Shown here piece after piece: positions 7,957 through 16,647 of a DNA stretch of 64,000 bases. The DNA lies in contig NZ_JAUCMN010000004.1 of NCBI RefSeq assembly GCF_030363035.1, positions 289,685 through 353,684 of the forward strand, given 5' to 3'. The notes under the pieces are model-generated. The model saw only the letters and a program-made list of their open reading frames with translations, was not told the origin of the DNA and searched no databases. The translations under genes and the position numbers were made by a program. Source of the stretch: Curtobacterium caseinilyticum. Its GTDB lineage: Bacteria; Actinomycetota; Actinomycetes; Actinomycetales; Microbacteriaceae. How positions within the stretch are numbered: position 1 is the first letter of the stretch; each line of letters starts with the position of its first letter.

Positions 7957-8919
7957 ATGGCAAAACGGTTCCGCGGGAAGATCGTCGTCGTCACCGGAGC
8001 ATCGAGCGGCATCGGGAGGGCCGCCGCGCACGAGTTCGCGCGGCAGGGCGCCACCCTCGTCCTCGCCGCACGCGGGCACGAGTCACTCGAGGCAGCAGCG
8101 GCCGAGTGCCGGAAGCTCGGCGCCGAGGCCGTCGCGATCCCGACGGACGTCGCCGACGAGCACGCCGTGAAGGACCTCGTCGCGACGACGACGACGCGCT
8201 TCGGCCGCATCGACGTCTTCGTCGGCAACGCGGCCCTGTTCGTCTACGGGTTGTTCGAGCAGACCCCGACCAAGGCGTTCAAGCGCGTCGTCGACACCAA
8301 CCTGTACGGGCACCTGCACGCGATCACCGCGTTGCTGCCGCACTGGAAGCAGCGCGGGAAGGGCACGTACGTGCTCGTCGGCTCGATCCAGTCGCTGCTG
8401 TCTGCGCCGTACCAGTCGGCGTACGTCACGAGCAAGCACGCCGCCCTCGGCCTGGTCGACGTCCTCGGCGACGAGTTCGCCGGTACCGGCATCCACTTCA
8501 CCGCCCTGCTGCCGTCGACGATCGACACGCCGATCTACCAGAACGGCGCGAACTACACGGGCAAGACCTCGCACCCGCTTCCGCCGACGGTGTCGGTCGA
8601 GCGCGCCGGCAAGGCCGTCGTGCTGGCGGCCCTGCACCCGAAGCGCTACCGCTTCGTCGGACGCATCCAGGCGTCGCTCGTGCCGCTGCAGTACGTGTTC
8701 CCGGGGCTGTTCCACAAGATCACCAAGCCGATGGTCGAGACCTTCGCCCTCCGGGGCAAGGGCGTCCCGAGCGACGGCAACCTGTACGAGCCGGCCGACG
8801 CGCACAACGCCACGGACGGTGGCTGGGTCGCGAAGCGCCGCCGCGTCACCCGCCCCCTGGTCTGGGCAGGCATCGCCACGGCGGTCGCGACGGTCGTGCT
8901 CGGCCGCTCACGTCGCTGA
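7957..8919 (+). CDS. SDR family oxidoreductase with C-terminal helix
   Basis: 320 aa. TGASSGIG at about 11-18 binds NAD(P); NAA replaces NAG; the catalytic Ser is in VGSIQS and Tyr/Lys in YVTSK. After the SDR core comes an extra 90 residues ending in a hydrophobic stretch (WAGIATAVATVVLG) with a basic tail, so the enzyme may be membrane-attached. TAGCAA lies 7 nt before the ATG, suggesting a leaderless start. The substrate is unknown. Confidence 0.85.
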   Translation: MAKRFRGKIVVVTGASSGIGRAAAHEFARQGATLVLAARGHESLEAAAAECRKLGAEAVAIPTDVADEHAVKDLVATTTTRFGRIDVFVGNAALFVYGLFEQTPTKAFKRVVDTNLYGHLHAITALLPHWKQRGKGTYVLVGSIQSLLSAPYQSAYVTSKHAALGLVDVLGDEFAGTGIHFTALLPSTIDTPIYQNGANYTGKTSHPLPPTVSVERAGKAVVLAALHPKRYRFVGRIQASLVPLQYVFPGLFHKITKPMVETFALRGKGVPSDGNLYEPADAHNATDGGWVAKRRRVTRPLVWAGIATAVATVVLGRSRR

Positions 8920-8936
8920 CGCCACCCACCCGACGG

Positions 8937-8974
8937 ACGGGAGGCCCGTGGCGACGCCGCCACGGGCCTCCCGT
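8937..8974. terminator. Family A hairpin after the SDR gene
   Basis: 17-bp perfect arms ACGGGAGGCCCGTGGCG (8937-8953) and complement (8958-8974), loop ACGC. It starts 17 nt after the SDR stop, in the position of a terminator. Confidence 0.8.
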
Positions 8975-9103
8975 GCGTCGTGCTGGTCGCGTCCCACCCC
9001 GCTCGCCTCCGTCCCGTCCGTCATGGCCCGCGACGGTGCCGTGACGTTACGGCCCGCGACCGGGCCCCTGGGGCTGACGGCCCCGGCGACGTACCGTCGA
9101 CAC

Positions 9104-9913
9104 ATGAGCACGACGACGACCACCGACCCGACCTTCGCCGCCGCGTGGCACGACTGGCACGAGGCGCACGAGCGGGCCCGCGCGAGCGAGCACGGGTTCC
9201 TCGCGATCACGAGCCTGCGGTGGCTGACCCCCACCCCCGAGCGCTTCGACGACGCCCCGGGCACCTGGTCGACATCGGAGCACGGTCCCGTGGTGGTGCT
9301 CGACGACGGCGAGGCGATCGAGGTCGATGGCGCCACGGTGACCGGCACGCACCGGTTCGGCCCGCTCGCCGAGCGCGGGGGCACGTCGTTCCGCTGGCGG
9401 GACGGCGACGAGACCGTGGTCGTGGAGGTCGCCCGACGCGGCGGCAGCGACGTCGTCCGACCCCGACGGCCCTCGGCACCGGTGCGCTCGGCGTACACCG
9501 GGACCCCGACGTACGAGCCGTCCGAGCGCTTCGTCGTGGACGCCCGGTTCGAGCCGTTCGACACCCCGCGCGAGGTCACCGTCGGCTCGGTCGTCGACGG
9601 GCTCCTGCACGTGTACGAGGCCCCGGGCGTCCTGACCTTCGACCTCGACGGACCCCGGTCCCTCCTGGCGTTCAACGGACACGACGGCGGCCTGCTCGTG
9701 CTCTTCACCGACCGGACGAGCGGGGTCACGACGTACGCCGCGAACCGGAGCCTCGACGTCCCGGCGCCCGACGCCGCGGGTCGCACGACGATCGACCTCA
9801 ACCGGGCCGCGAACCTGCCGTGCGCGTACACCGAGCACGCCACGTGCCCGCTGCCGCCGGCGGAGAACCGGCTCGACGTCGCCGTCGAGGCGGGGGAGCG
9901 CCTGCCCGCCTGA
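9104..9913 (+). CDS. DUF1684 domain-containing protein
   Basis: 269 aa, soluble, without a signal peptide. WHDWHEAHERARASEHGFLAITSLRWL followed by LLAFNGHDGG, YAANRSLDVP and TTIDLNRAANLPCAYTEHATCPLPP fits DUF1684, a family of unknown function that ends in a conserved PLPPxxNRL motif. TACCGT lies 6 nt before ATG, again a leaderless layout. It stands alone between a hairpin and the reverse transcriptase gene. Confidence 0.85.
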   Translation: MSTTTTTDPTFAAAWHDWHEAHERARASEHGFLAITSLRWLTPTPERFDDAPGTWSTSEHGPVVVLDDGEAIEVDGATVTGTHRFGPLAERGGTSFRWRDGDETVVVEVARRGGSDVVRPRRPSAPVRSAYTGTPTYEPSERFVVDARFEPFDTPREVTVGSVVDGLLHVYEAPGVLTFDLDGPRSLLAFNGHDGGLLVLFTDRTSGVTTYAANRSLDVPAPDAAGRTTIDLNRAANLPCAYTEHATCPLPPAENRLDVAVEAGERLPA

Positions 9914-10010
9914 CCGGCGAGCCCGTGCGCGGCCACCTCGTCGACGCCCGGCGCGGGACGGGCGTGCACCGTGCCTCCCGTCCGTCGGACCGGCGTCGTA
10001 CGCTGTGCCC

Positions 10011-11495
10011 GTGGAGTTCCCGGGGGAGGCGGCCGGCGCGCGTGACGCGTCGACCTCTCCGGGGTCACCCCGGGGCACGCAGGACCAGCAGGACGACACG
10101 CCCCGAGCGGGACGGCGCGCTCCGCGCGCGACGCCGCACGGAGGCACCGACGGGTCCTCCGGGGACTCCACGCCCCTCGACGTCGTCGTCACCGCCCTCG
10201 CCGACGCGTTCCTCACGGCCGAGCGGTGGGAGCCGGACGACCTGACCGCGGCCGGGTACGCGGTGCTCGGCGTGGACCGGACGGCCGTCGGGATCGCCGT
10301 CGCGGCCGCCCTGCGCGCGTACCCGCGACCGCCGTCCGACGCCCCGCGGCAGTTCGCCGCCGTCCTCGGGGCGGACCGGCGCCTGGCCGAGCTGCACCGC
10401 GCGCGGGCGGCCCGGCGACCGATCCGCCTGCTCGCCCGACGCGTCACCGCGGTCCGCGCGCGTCCGGTCACCGACAGTCGGCTGCTCGTCGACACGCTGC
10501 CCGAGCTGGCACGCGCGCTCGACGTCACGATCGGCCGGCTGCTCTGGCTCGCCGACACCCGCGCGTGGAACCGGCAGGCGGGGCCGACCAGTCCGCTCCA
10601 CCACGTGCGGCACGAGTGGGTGGAGCGGCCCGGACGGGTGCCGCGCCTGCTCGAGAAGCCGATGGACCTGCTCCGGCGCACCCAGCGGACGCTCCTCGAC
10701 GACCTGCTCGCCGTGCTGCCCGTCCACGACGCCGCGCACGGGTTCGTCCCCGGACGCAGCGTGCTGACGGGCGCGGCGGTGCACACCGGGCAGCAGGTGG
10801 TCCTGACGGCCGACCTGACCTCGTTCTTCGCGAGCGTCACCGCGCCGACCGTGTACGGCGTGTTCCGGACCGCCGGGTTCGCCGAACCGCTCGCCCACGT
10901 CCTGACCGGGCTCTGCACGCACCGGGTGCCGCCGCACGTGCTGACCGCCATGCCGGCCGGCGGCGCACCCGAGGAACGCGCCGCGCTCCGCCGGTCGCTG
11001 ACCGTCGCCCACCTGCCCCAGGGTGCGCCGAGCTCCCCGGCGCTGGCGAACACCGCGCTCCGGCACCTCGACGCCCGGCTCGCCGGCTGGGCAGCCGCCT
11101 CCGGAGCGGTCTACACCCGCTACGCCGACGACCTGACGTTCAGCGGCAGCGACGGACTCGCGGCCCGGGCGGACGCGTTCCTGCTCGGCGTCGGCCGCAT
11201 CGTGGGCGACCAGGGGTACCGGCTCAACCCGCGCAAGACCCGCGTGCGGCGACGCGGGACCCGACAGTCCGTCACCGGGGTCGTCGTCAACGACCGCCCC
11301 TCGCCCGGTCGCCGGGAGGTCGACCGGTTGCACGCCGTCCTGCACAACGCCGCCGAGCACGGCCCGGCGTCGCAGGACCGGACCGGCCACGCCGACTTCC
11401 GGGCGCACCTGCTCGGCCGCATCGCCTGGGTGGAGCAGGTGCACCCCGGCCGGGCTCGACGGCTGCACGAGGAGTTCGCCCGCATCCGCTGGTGA
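10011..11495 (+). CDS. Retron-type reverse transcriptase family protein
   Basis: 494 aa. About 55 low-complexity residues and an unassigned N-terminal domain (about 56-200) precede the RT core. AHGFVPGRS and then DLTSFFASV (Asp268) form the first catalytic block; LPQGAPSSPALAN is at about 335; YADD is at 371-374; LNPRKTRV and RQSVTGVVVN (VTG at 421) follow. The VTG block and the position of AAVH (255-258), where retrons have NAxxH, point to a retron-like RT. There is no intron maturase domain. GTG at 10011 lies 6 nt after TACGCT. The upstream gap is about 100 bp and no msr-msd is obvious; no effector gene is adjacent. Confidence 0.85.
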   Translation: MEFPGEAAGARDASTSPGSPRGTQDQQDDTPRAGRRAPRATPHGGTDGSSGDSTPLDVVVTALADAFLTAERWEPDDLTAAGYAVLGVDRTAVGIAVAAALRAYPRPPSDAPRQFAAVLGADRRLAELHRARAARRPIRLLARRVTAVRARPVTDSRLLVDTLPELARALDVTIGRLLWLADTRAWNRQAGPTSPLHHVRHEWVERPGRVPRLLEKPMDLLRRTQRTLLDDLLAVLPVHDAAHGFVPGRSVLTGAAVHTGQQVVLTADLTSFFASVTAPTVYGVFRTAGFAEPLAHVLTGLCTHRVPPHVLTAMPAGGAPEERAALRRSLTVAHLPQGAPSSPALANTALRHLDARLAGWAAASGAVYTRYADDLTFSGSDGLAARADAFLLGVGRIVGDQGYRLNPRKTRVRRRGTRQSVTGVVVNDRPSPGRREVDRLHAVLHNAAEHGPASQDRTGHADFRAHLLGRIAWVEQVHPGRARRLHEEFARIRW

Positions 11496-11499
11496 CGCC

Positions 11500-11562
11500 G
11501 TGTTGCGGCGCCGGGGACCGCGGACGTCACACGGCGCAACGGTCGGTCACGATCCGCAACAC
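11500..11562. repeat. Inverted repeat between the RT gene and the monooxygenase operon
   Basis: GTGTTGCGG (11500-11508) pairs with CCGCAACAC (11554-11562); GGCGCAACGG occurs between them. It lies directly after the RT stop and about 27 bp before the TAGCGT box of the following operon. It could be an operator or a structured RNA. Confidence 0.4.
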
Positions 11563-11600
11563 CCGTCGCACCGACCGCAGGGCGGCCGTAGCGTCGCGGC

Positions 11601-11657
11601 ATGAGCGTCCACGTCGACACCTTCCAGCCCGGTCCGACGGGGGCACGTCGTGCCTGA
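11601..11657 (+). CDS. 18-codon leader ORF ahead of the monooxygenase operon
   Basis: ATG at 11601 lies 6 nt after TAGCGT (11589-11594), the leaderless spacing seen throughout the window. The peptide is MSVHVDTFQPGPTGARRA. Its stop (11655-11657) overlaps the GTG start (11650) of the first monooxygenase gene in another frame, so translation could be coupled. It holds no Cys run, unlike known sulfur-responsive leaders. Confidence 0.4.
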   Translation: MSVHVDTFQPGPTGARRA

Positions 11658-12858
11658 CCGGTTCGCCCTCGTCACCGCCCTGCGCGGCGCCGGCTGGCAC
11701 CCCGCCGCCTGGCGCCTCGCCGGTGCTGCTGCCGGGCGGCTGAGCAGCCTCCGGCACTGGCGCGAGGTCGTCGTCGAGCAGGACCGTCTCGGCACCGACG
11801 CCGTCACCCTCGAGGACTCCTTCACCGCCGGGCCCGTCGACGCGCAGGGCGACCTCGACACGACCACCGTCGTCGGCCGGCTCGACGCGCTCCTCGTCGC
11901 CAGCGCGGTCGCCCCGGCGACCCGCGCCGTCGGCCTGGTGCCGACCGTCTCGGTGACGCACACCGAACCGTTCCACGTCGCCACGGGCCTCCAGACCCTC
12001 GACCACGTCTCGCACGGCCGTGCCGGGTGGCGGCTCCAGGTCAGCCCGACCCCGCGCGAGGCGGCGCTCTTCGGCCGCCGCCCCGGCGGCGAGGGTGCGA
12101 CGGCGCTGTTCGCCGAGGCACGCGAGGTCGCCGAGGTCGTCTCCCGCCTGTGGGACAGCTGGGACGACGACGCGATCATCCGCGACGTCGCGACCGGCCG
12201 GTTCGTCGACCGCGACCGCATCCACGGCGCCGAGTTCGTCGGCGAGCACGTCGCCGTGCACGGGGCGTCGATCGTGCCGCGCTCGCCGCAGGGGCGACCG
12301 CCGGTGCTCGCGCTCGCGCACACCGCCGAGGCAGCGCGCTTCGCGGTCGACACCGCCGACGTCGTGCTCGTCACGCCGGGCGGGTCCGGCGGGGCGGGTG
12401 CGTCCGTCCCGTCCGGCCTGGAGGCGCGCAGCACCCTGGCACTCGTCCGTGACGCCGAGCAGGCGGCCGGGTCCGACCTCCGCCGTCCGGTCCTCGCCGA
12501 CCTCGCGGTGCTCATCGGGTCGTCGGCGGCCGAGGCCGCCGACGCGCTCGCCGCGCTGGACGCCGCCGCGGGCACGCCGTACGCGGACCTGTCGGACAGC
12601 GCGGTCCTCGCGACCACGGTGCCGGAGCTCGTGTCGCGGATCGCCGGACTGCGGGACCTCGGGTACGCCGGGGTCCGACTCCGGCCGCTGCGGATCCCGA
12701 CGGACTCCACGGCGATCGCCCGGCAGCTCGTCCCCGCACTCGTGACGGCCGGACTGCGGGCCGACGTCGCTTCCCGTCCCACCGCCGACCTGCGCACGCG
12801 GTTCGGTATCGCCCCGGCCGTCAGCCGGTACGCCACCACCCAGGGGGTCTCCGCATGA
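11650..12858 (+). CDS. LLM-class flavin-dependent oxidoreductase (first of three)
   Basis: A 402-aa bacterial-luciferase-like TIM-barrel protein. Family features include LQTLDHVSHGRAGWRLQVSPT, EVVSRLWDSWDDDAI and VPRSPQGRPPVLALA. Such enzymes oxidise substrates with FMNH2 supplied by a separate reductase. GTG at 11650 overlaps the leader ORF, and its stop overlaps the next gene (ATGA). Three homologues in a row suggest a pathway for alkyl sulfonates, sulfides or related xenobiotics (inference). No flavin reductase or transporter lies in the operon. Confidence 0.85.
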   Translation: MPDRFALVTALRGAGWHPAAWRLAGAAAGRLSSLRHWREVVVEQDRLGTDAVTLEDSFTAGPVDAQGDLDTTTVVGRLDALLVASAVAPATRAVGLVPTVSVTHTEPFHVATGLQTLDHVSHGRAGWRLQVSPTPREAALFGRRPGGEGATALFAEAREVAEVVSRLWDSWDDDAIIRDVATGRFVDRDRIHGAEFVGEHVAVHGASIVPRSPQGRPPVLALAHTAEAARFAVDTADVVLVTPGGSGGAGASVPSGLEARSTLALVRDAEQAAGSDLRRPVLADLAVLIGSSAAEAADALAALDAAAGTPYADLSDSAVLATTVPELVSRIAGLRDLGYAGVRLRPLRIPTDSTAIARQLVPALVTAGLRADVASRPTADLRTRFGIAPAVSRYATTQGVSA

Positions 12859-14219
12859 GCGGGAAGCGTCAGGTCCACCTCGCCGCCCACTTCCCGGGCG
12901 TCAACAACACCACCGTCTGGAGCGACGACCGCGCGGAGAGCCAGATCGCGTTCTCGTCGTTCGAGCACTTCGCACGGAACGCCGAGCGCGGGTGCTTCGA
13001 CTTCCTGTTCCTCGCCGAAGGGCTGCGGCTCCGCGAGCAGAAGGGCCGCATCCACGACCTCGACGTCGTCGGGCGACCGGCGACGCTCGCGATCCTCGCC
13101 GCGCTGGCCGGGGTGACCGATCACATCGGTCTGGTCGGGACGCTCCAGATCACGTTCAACGAGCCGGTCGAACTCGCCGAGCAGCTCGCGACCCTCGACC
13201 ACCTGAGCGACGGCCGGGCGGGATGGAACGTCGTGACGAGCTCGGACGCGTTCCACGGGGCGAACTTCCGACGGGGTGGGTTCCTCGACCACGCCGACCG
13301 GTACACGCGGGCGGCCGAGTTCGTGTCGCTCGCACGTGAGCTCTGGGACTCATGGCAGCCGGACGCCGTCGTCGCGGACACGTCGGCCGGCCGCTTCGCC
13401 GACCGCTCGCGCATCCGGGACGTCGACCACCACGGACCGCAGTTCGACGTGACCGGCACCTTCCCGGTCCCGCGCAGCCCGCAGCGGCACCCGGTGGTCG
13501 TGCAGGCCGGCGACTCCGACGAGGGCCGCGACCTGGCCGCCCGGCACGCCGAGGTGATCTTCTCGTTGCACACCGAGTTCAACGACGCACGGACGTTCTA
13601 CGCCGACGTCACCGACCGCCTCGCACGGGTCGGCCGGACGGAGGACGAGCTGCTCGTCCTGCCCGGCGCGACCTTCACCCTCGGTGACACAGCGGCCGAC
13701 GCCGAGGAACGCTCCCGGGCGATCCGCCGCGCGCAGGTCAGCCCGGCCACCGCGATCGCGTTCCTCGAGCAGGTGTGGAACCGCGACCTGTCGGCCTACG
13801 ACGTCGACGGTCCGCTGCCCGAGGTCGAGCCGGACGTCGATGCCGAGACGATCACGCGGGGGCGGGTGCGCCACGTGCGCGATCCTCGTGCCCTCGTGCA
13901 GACCTGGCGCGACCGCGCGGCCGCCGAGCACCTGTCCATCCGGGACCTCGTGATCGCGGTCTCCACGCGCGGCGGCTTCATCGGTACGCCGTCGCACATC
14001 GCCGCCGAGATCGACCGGTACGTGCAGGAGCGCGCCTCGGACGGGTTCGTCGTCGTCCCGCACACGAACCCGTACGGCCTCGACGAGTTCGTCGACCGGG
14101 TGGTCCCGCTGCTGCAGGAGCGCGGGGTCCACCGGGAGTCCTACGACGACGGGGCGACGCTGCGGCAGACGCTCGGCCTGCCGGGCCGGGTCCTCGACCG
14201 CCAGGAGGTGTCCGCGTGA
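12855..14219 (+). CDS. NtaA/SnaA/DszA-family flavin-dependent monooxygenase
   Basis: 454 aa. [14 protein letters not shown] at the start, [74 protein letters not shown] and [11 protein letters not shown] mark the nitrilotriacetate-monooxygenase component A/DszA branch of the luciferase superfamily. It needs reduced FMN from an unlinked partner. ATG at 12855 overlaps the preceding stop by 4 bp. Substrates in this branch include aminopolycarboxylates and organosulfur compounds; the specific one cannot be read from sequence. Confidence 0.88.
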   Translation: MSGKRQVHLAAHFPGVNNTTVWSDDRAESQIAFSSFEHFARNAERGCFDFLFLAEGLRLREQKGRIHDLDVVGRPATLAILAALAGVTDHIGLVGTLQITFNEPVELAEQLATLDHLSDGRAGWNVVTSSDAFHGANFRRGGFLDHADRYTRAAEFVSLARELWDSWQPDAVVADTSAGRFADRSRIRDVDHHGPQFDVTGTFPVPRSPQRHPVVVQAGDSDEGRDLAARHAEVIFSLHTEFNDARTFYADVTDRLARVGRTEDELLVLPGATFTLGDTAADAEERSRAIRRAQVSPATAIAFLEQVWNRDLSAYDVDGPLPEVEPDVDAETITRGRVRHVRDPRALVQTWRDRAAAEHLSIRDLVIAVSTRGGFIGTPSHIAAEIDRYVQERASDGFVVVPHTNPYGLDEFVDRVVPLLQERGVHRESYDDGATLRQTLGLPGRVLDRQEVSA

Positions 14220-15391
14220 CCGCTGTCCCGCTCTCGGTCCTCGACCTCGTGCCGGTGCCGTCCGGGTCGACCGCGGCCCAGGCCCTGCGCAACACGATCG
14301 ACCTCGCCGTCGCAGCCGAACGGGCCGGGTACGCCCGGTACTGGCTCGCCGAGCACCACCTCAACCCCGGTGTGGCGGGCAGCGCGTCGACCGTCGTCAT
14401 CGGCGCCGTGGCCGCGGCGACCGCCACGATCCGCGTCGGCAGCGCCGCGACGCTCGTCGGCAACGTGCGGGGCCTGCAGATCGCCGAGACCTTCGGCACC
14501 CTGGCCGCCCTGTACGGCCCGCGCATCGACCTCGGGCTCGGTCGCTCCGGAGCGCCGGCCCCGGGCACCGCACCGCCGCCGGCCCCGACACCGCGCGGGG
14601 ACGAGGTCGTGGACGGACTCCTCGTGCCCGCCCCCTTCCCGTTCCGCATCGCCCCGGGCAGCCGCTTCGCGCTCCAGGGCGAACTGCTCGGCCGCGTGCC
14701 CGGGGACGTCGAGCGCTTCGACGACGAGCTCGCGCTCGTCCGCGCACTGTTCGCCGGCGACTGGACGCGCGACGGCTCGGTCGTCGAGGCGCCGCCCGCC
14801 GGCGGTGCGGACGTCGAGCTGTGGATCCACGGCTCGACCGGGGGAGCGAGCGCCCGCGCTGCCGGTGCGCTCGGGCTGCCCTACGGCGCGAACTACCACT
14901 CGTCGCCCGGCACGGTCCTCGACTCGGTCCGGGCGTACCGCGAGGCCTTCCGGCCCGGCGTGCTCGACGCCCCGCACGTCATCGTGTCGGCCGACGTGGT
15001 CGCTGCCGCGTCCGCCGCCGAGGCCGACGAACTCGCGCTCGGGTACGACCGTTGGGTGCACTCGATCCGGTCCGGCGTCGGCGCGATCGCGTACCCGACG
15101 CCGTCGTGGGCGCGCGCGCACCCGGTCGACGCCTCGGTCGCCGCCGCGGTGGCCGACCGCGTGGCGACCCGGTTCGTCGGCGATGCCGCCCACGTCGCCG
15201 ATCGCCTCGAGGTGCTGCAGCGGGTCACGGGCGCGGACGAACTCCTCGTCACGACGATCACGCACGACCACGCCGCGCGGGTGCGCTCGCACCAGCTGCT
15301 CGCGGGCGAGTGGGCCCGTCGCAGCGCGGCCGCGAGCAGGGCCGTGACGCCGGCGGGCGCGGGAGGGCGTGGCGACGACGGATCGCGCTGA
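14216..15391 (+). CDS. LLM-class flavin-dependent oxidoreductase (luciferase-like, third of operon)
   Basis: 391 aa. [54 protein letters not shown] and [18 protein letters not shown] are hallmarks of the MsnO8-type group of luciferase-like proteins. GTG at 14216 overlaps the previous stop (GTGA). The Pro/Ala segment at about 115-125 is a linker-like insertion. It is the last gene of the operon; an 18-bp tandem repeat and family A hairpin follow. Confidence 0.85.
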   Translation: MTAVPLSVLDLVPVPSGSTAAQALRNTIDLAVAAERAGYARYWLAEHHLNPGVAGSASTVVIGAVAAATATIRVGSAATLVGNVRGLQIAETFGTLAALYGPRIDLGLGRSGAPAPGTAPPPAPTPRGDEVVDGLLVPAPFPFRIAPGSRFALQGELLGRVPGDVERFDDELALVRALFAGDWTRDGSVVEAPPAGGADVELWIHGSTGGASARAAGALGLPYGANYHSSPGTVLDSVRAYREAFRPGVLDAPHVIVSADVVAAASAAEADELALGYDRWVHSIRSGVGAIAYPTPSWARAHPVDASVAAAVADRVATRFVGDAAHVADRLEVLQRVTGADELLVTTITHDHAARVRSHQLLAGEWARRSAAASRAVTPAGAGGRGDDGSR

Positions 15392-15440
15392 CCGGATCCG
15401 ACGGCGCTGTCACGACCGACGGCATCGACGTGGCGCGGCG

Positions 15441-15494
15441 GTGCTGATGCGACCGGCGGTGCTGACGCGACCGGCGGTGCTGACGCGACCGGCG
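15441..15494. repeat. Three tandem 18-bp repeats
   Basis: GTGCTGAYGCGACCGGCG occurs three times head to tail (15441, 15459, 15477), just before the family A hairpin. Only one base differs (T in the first copy). Confidence 0.9.
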
Positions 15495-15498
15495 GTCG

Positions 15499-15537
15499 GA
15501 CGGGAGGCGCGTGTCGGCCGACACCGCGCCTCCCGTC
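15499..15537. terminator. Family A hairpin after the monooxygenase operon
   Basis: GACGGGAGGCGCG (15499-15511) pairs with its complement at 15525-15537; the centre TGTCGGCCGACA is itself palindromic, leaving one bulged base. It is a probable terminator for the operon ending at 15391. Confidence 0.75.
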
Positions 15538-15622
15538 CCGTCGACCTGTGGGCGGGCGACCGTGGGGCGACACGCCCGTCCGGTGTGCACGTCGCGCGGT
15601 GGCGGCCTGCGACGATGCGTCC

Positions 15623-16591
15623 GTGACCCTCCAGGCGAACGGGCCCGGTGACCCGACCTTCCGCCGGTACCGCGTCGAGGCCGTGAGCGTGGACCGCGGC
15701 GAGGAACTCGACGCCGTCTACGGGACCGGCGACGACATGGCGGGCGACCAGGACGCCTTCCGGTACCTCGGAGCGGGCGACACCGAGGTGTCGGTGCGCC
15801 GGGCCGAGGTCGAGGGCTCCCGGACCGGGACGATGCGACCCCGTGCCGAGCACATCGTCTTCTGGATCGGCGACGGGACCGCGACGATCGAGGACCTCGA
15901 CGACGGGGTCGTCGTCGAGGTCGTCCCCGGCGACCCGACGATCCTTTCCGCCTCGCGGCGGTACGCGTTCACCGCGGACGCCAGGACGATCACGATGGTC
16001 CACCTGTCCGACCCGGTCGTCCGCCGCGCGCTGGTGCGACGGGGGACCGTCCCCTCGGGACCGGTCGCGTTCACCCTGCAGCCGGACGACGATGACCGAC
16101 GCCGCGCCCTCCGCGGCACGATCAGGTCGCACGGGCCGCGGCTGATGGACGCCGCGCTCCCCGCTCCGGCCCGGCAGGCGGCGAACGCCGAGGTCGCCGA
16201 CGCGGTGGTCGCCGCCTTCCCGCTCCTCGTGCCCGAGCGGCCAGCGGGCACCGGGTCGGCGGCCCGTGCCGCGGAGTGGATCCGGGCGAACGCCGACCGT
16301 CCGGTCACGCTGCAGGAGATCGCCACAGCCGTGGGCGTCAGCGAACGCGGGCTGCAGAACGCCATGCACCGTCGGTTCGGCGAGTCACCGATGGCGCGGC
16401 TGCGCGTCGAGCGGTTGGAGGGGGCGCGTCGGGAGCTGCAGGACTCGGCGGGCGACGTCCTCGTCGCGGACGTCGCCCGCCGGTGGCACTGGTACCACCT
16501 CGGACGGTTCGCCGCCGCGTACGCCGAGCGGTTCGGCGAGAGCCCGCGTGACACGCTGCAGCGGAGCAGGGCGCGCGACCGGGACCGGTGA
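15623..16591 (+). CDS. AraC-family transcriptional regulator
   Basis: 322 aa. The N-terminal 200 residues form a sensing domain of the AraC-binding-like type; the C-terminal two helix-turn-helix motifs run from about 225 (RPVTLQEIATAVGVSERGLQNAMHRRFGESP) to VADVARRWHWYHLGRFAAAYAERFGESPRDTL. GTG at 15623 was chosen because a GACGAT box lies just upstream in the leaderless position. It resembles the regulator at 31617 in layout and may be a paralogue. Targets are unknown; it follows the monooxygenase operon. Confidence 0.85.
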   Translation: MTLQANGPGDPTFRRYRVEAVSVDRGEELDAVYGTGDDMAGDQDAFRYLGAGDTEVSVRRAEVEGSRTGTMRPRAEHIVFWIGDGTATIEDLDDGVVVEVVPGDPTILSASRRYAFTADARTITMVHLSDPVVRRALVRRGTVPSGPVAFTLQPDDDDRRRALRGTIRSHGPRLMDAALPAPARQAANAEVADAVVAAFPLLVPERPAGTGSAARAAEWIRANADRPVTLQEIATAVGVSERGLQNAMHRRFGESPMARLRVERLEGARRELQDSAGDVLVADVARRWHWYHLGRFAAAYAERFGESPRDTLQRSRARDRDR

Positions 16592-16647
16592 CCCCACGGT
16601 CACCCGTCCCGGTCGCGCCGCGGTCAGCAGTTCCGCTCTCGCCGCGG

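Noticed and set aside
9914..10010. A classical msr-msd RNA upstream of the reverse transcriptase
   Set aside because: Only about 100 bp remain after the DUF1684 stop, part of it a degenerate family A arm, and no a1/a2 pairing with branching G is evident. It could still overlap the coding start.
10011..11495. Reverse transcriptase as group II intron or diversity-generating element
   Set aside because: No maturase or HNH domain, no intron domain V-like RNA, no template/variable repeat pair or target gene nearby.
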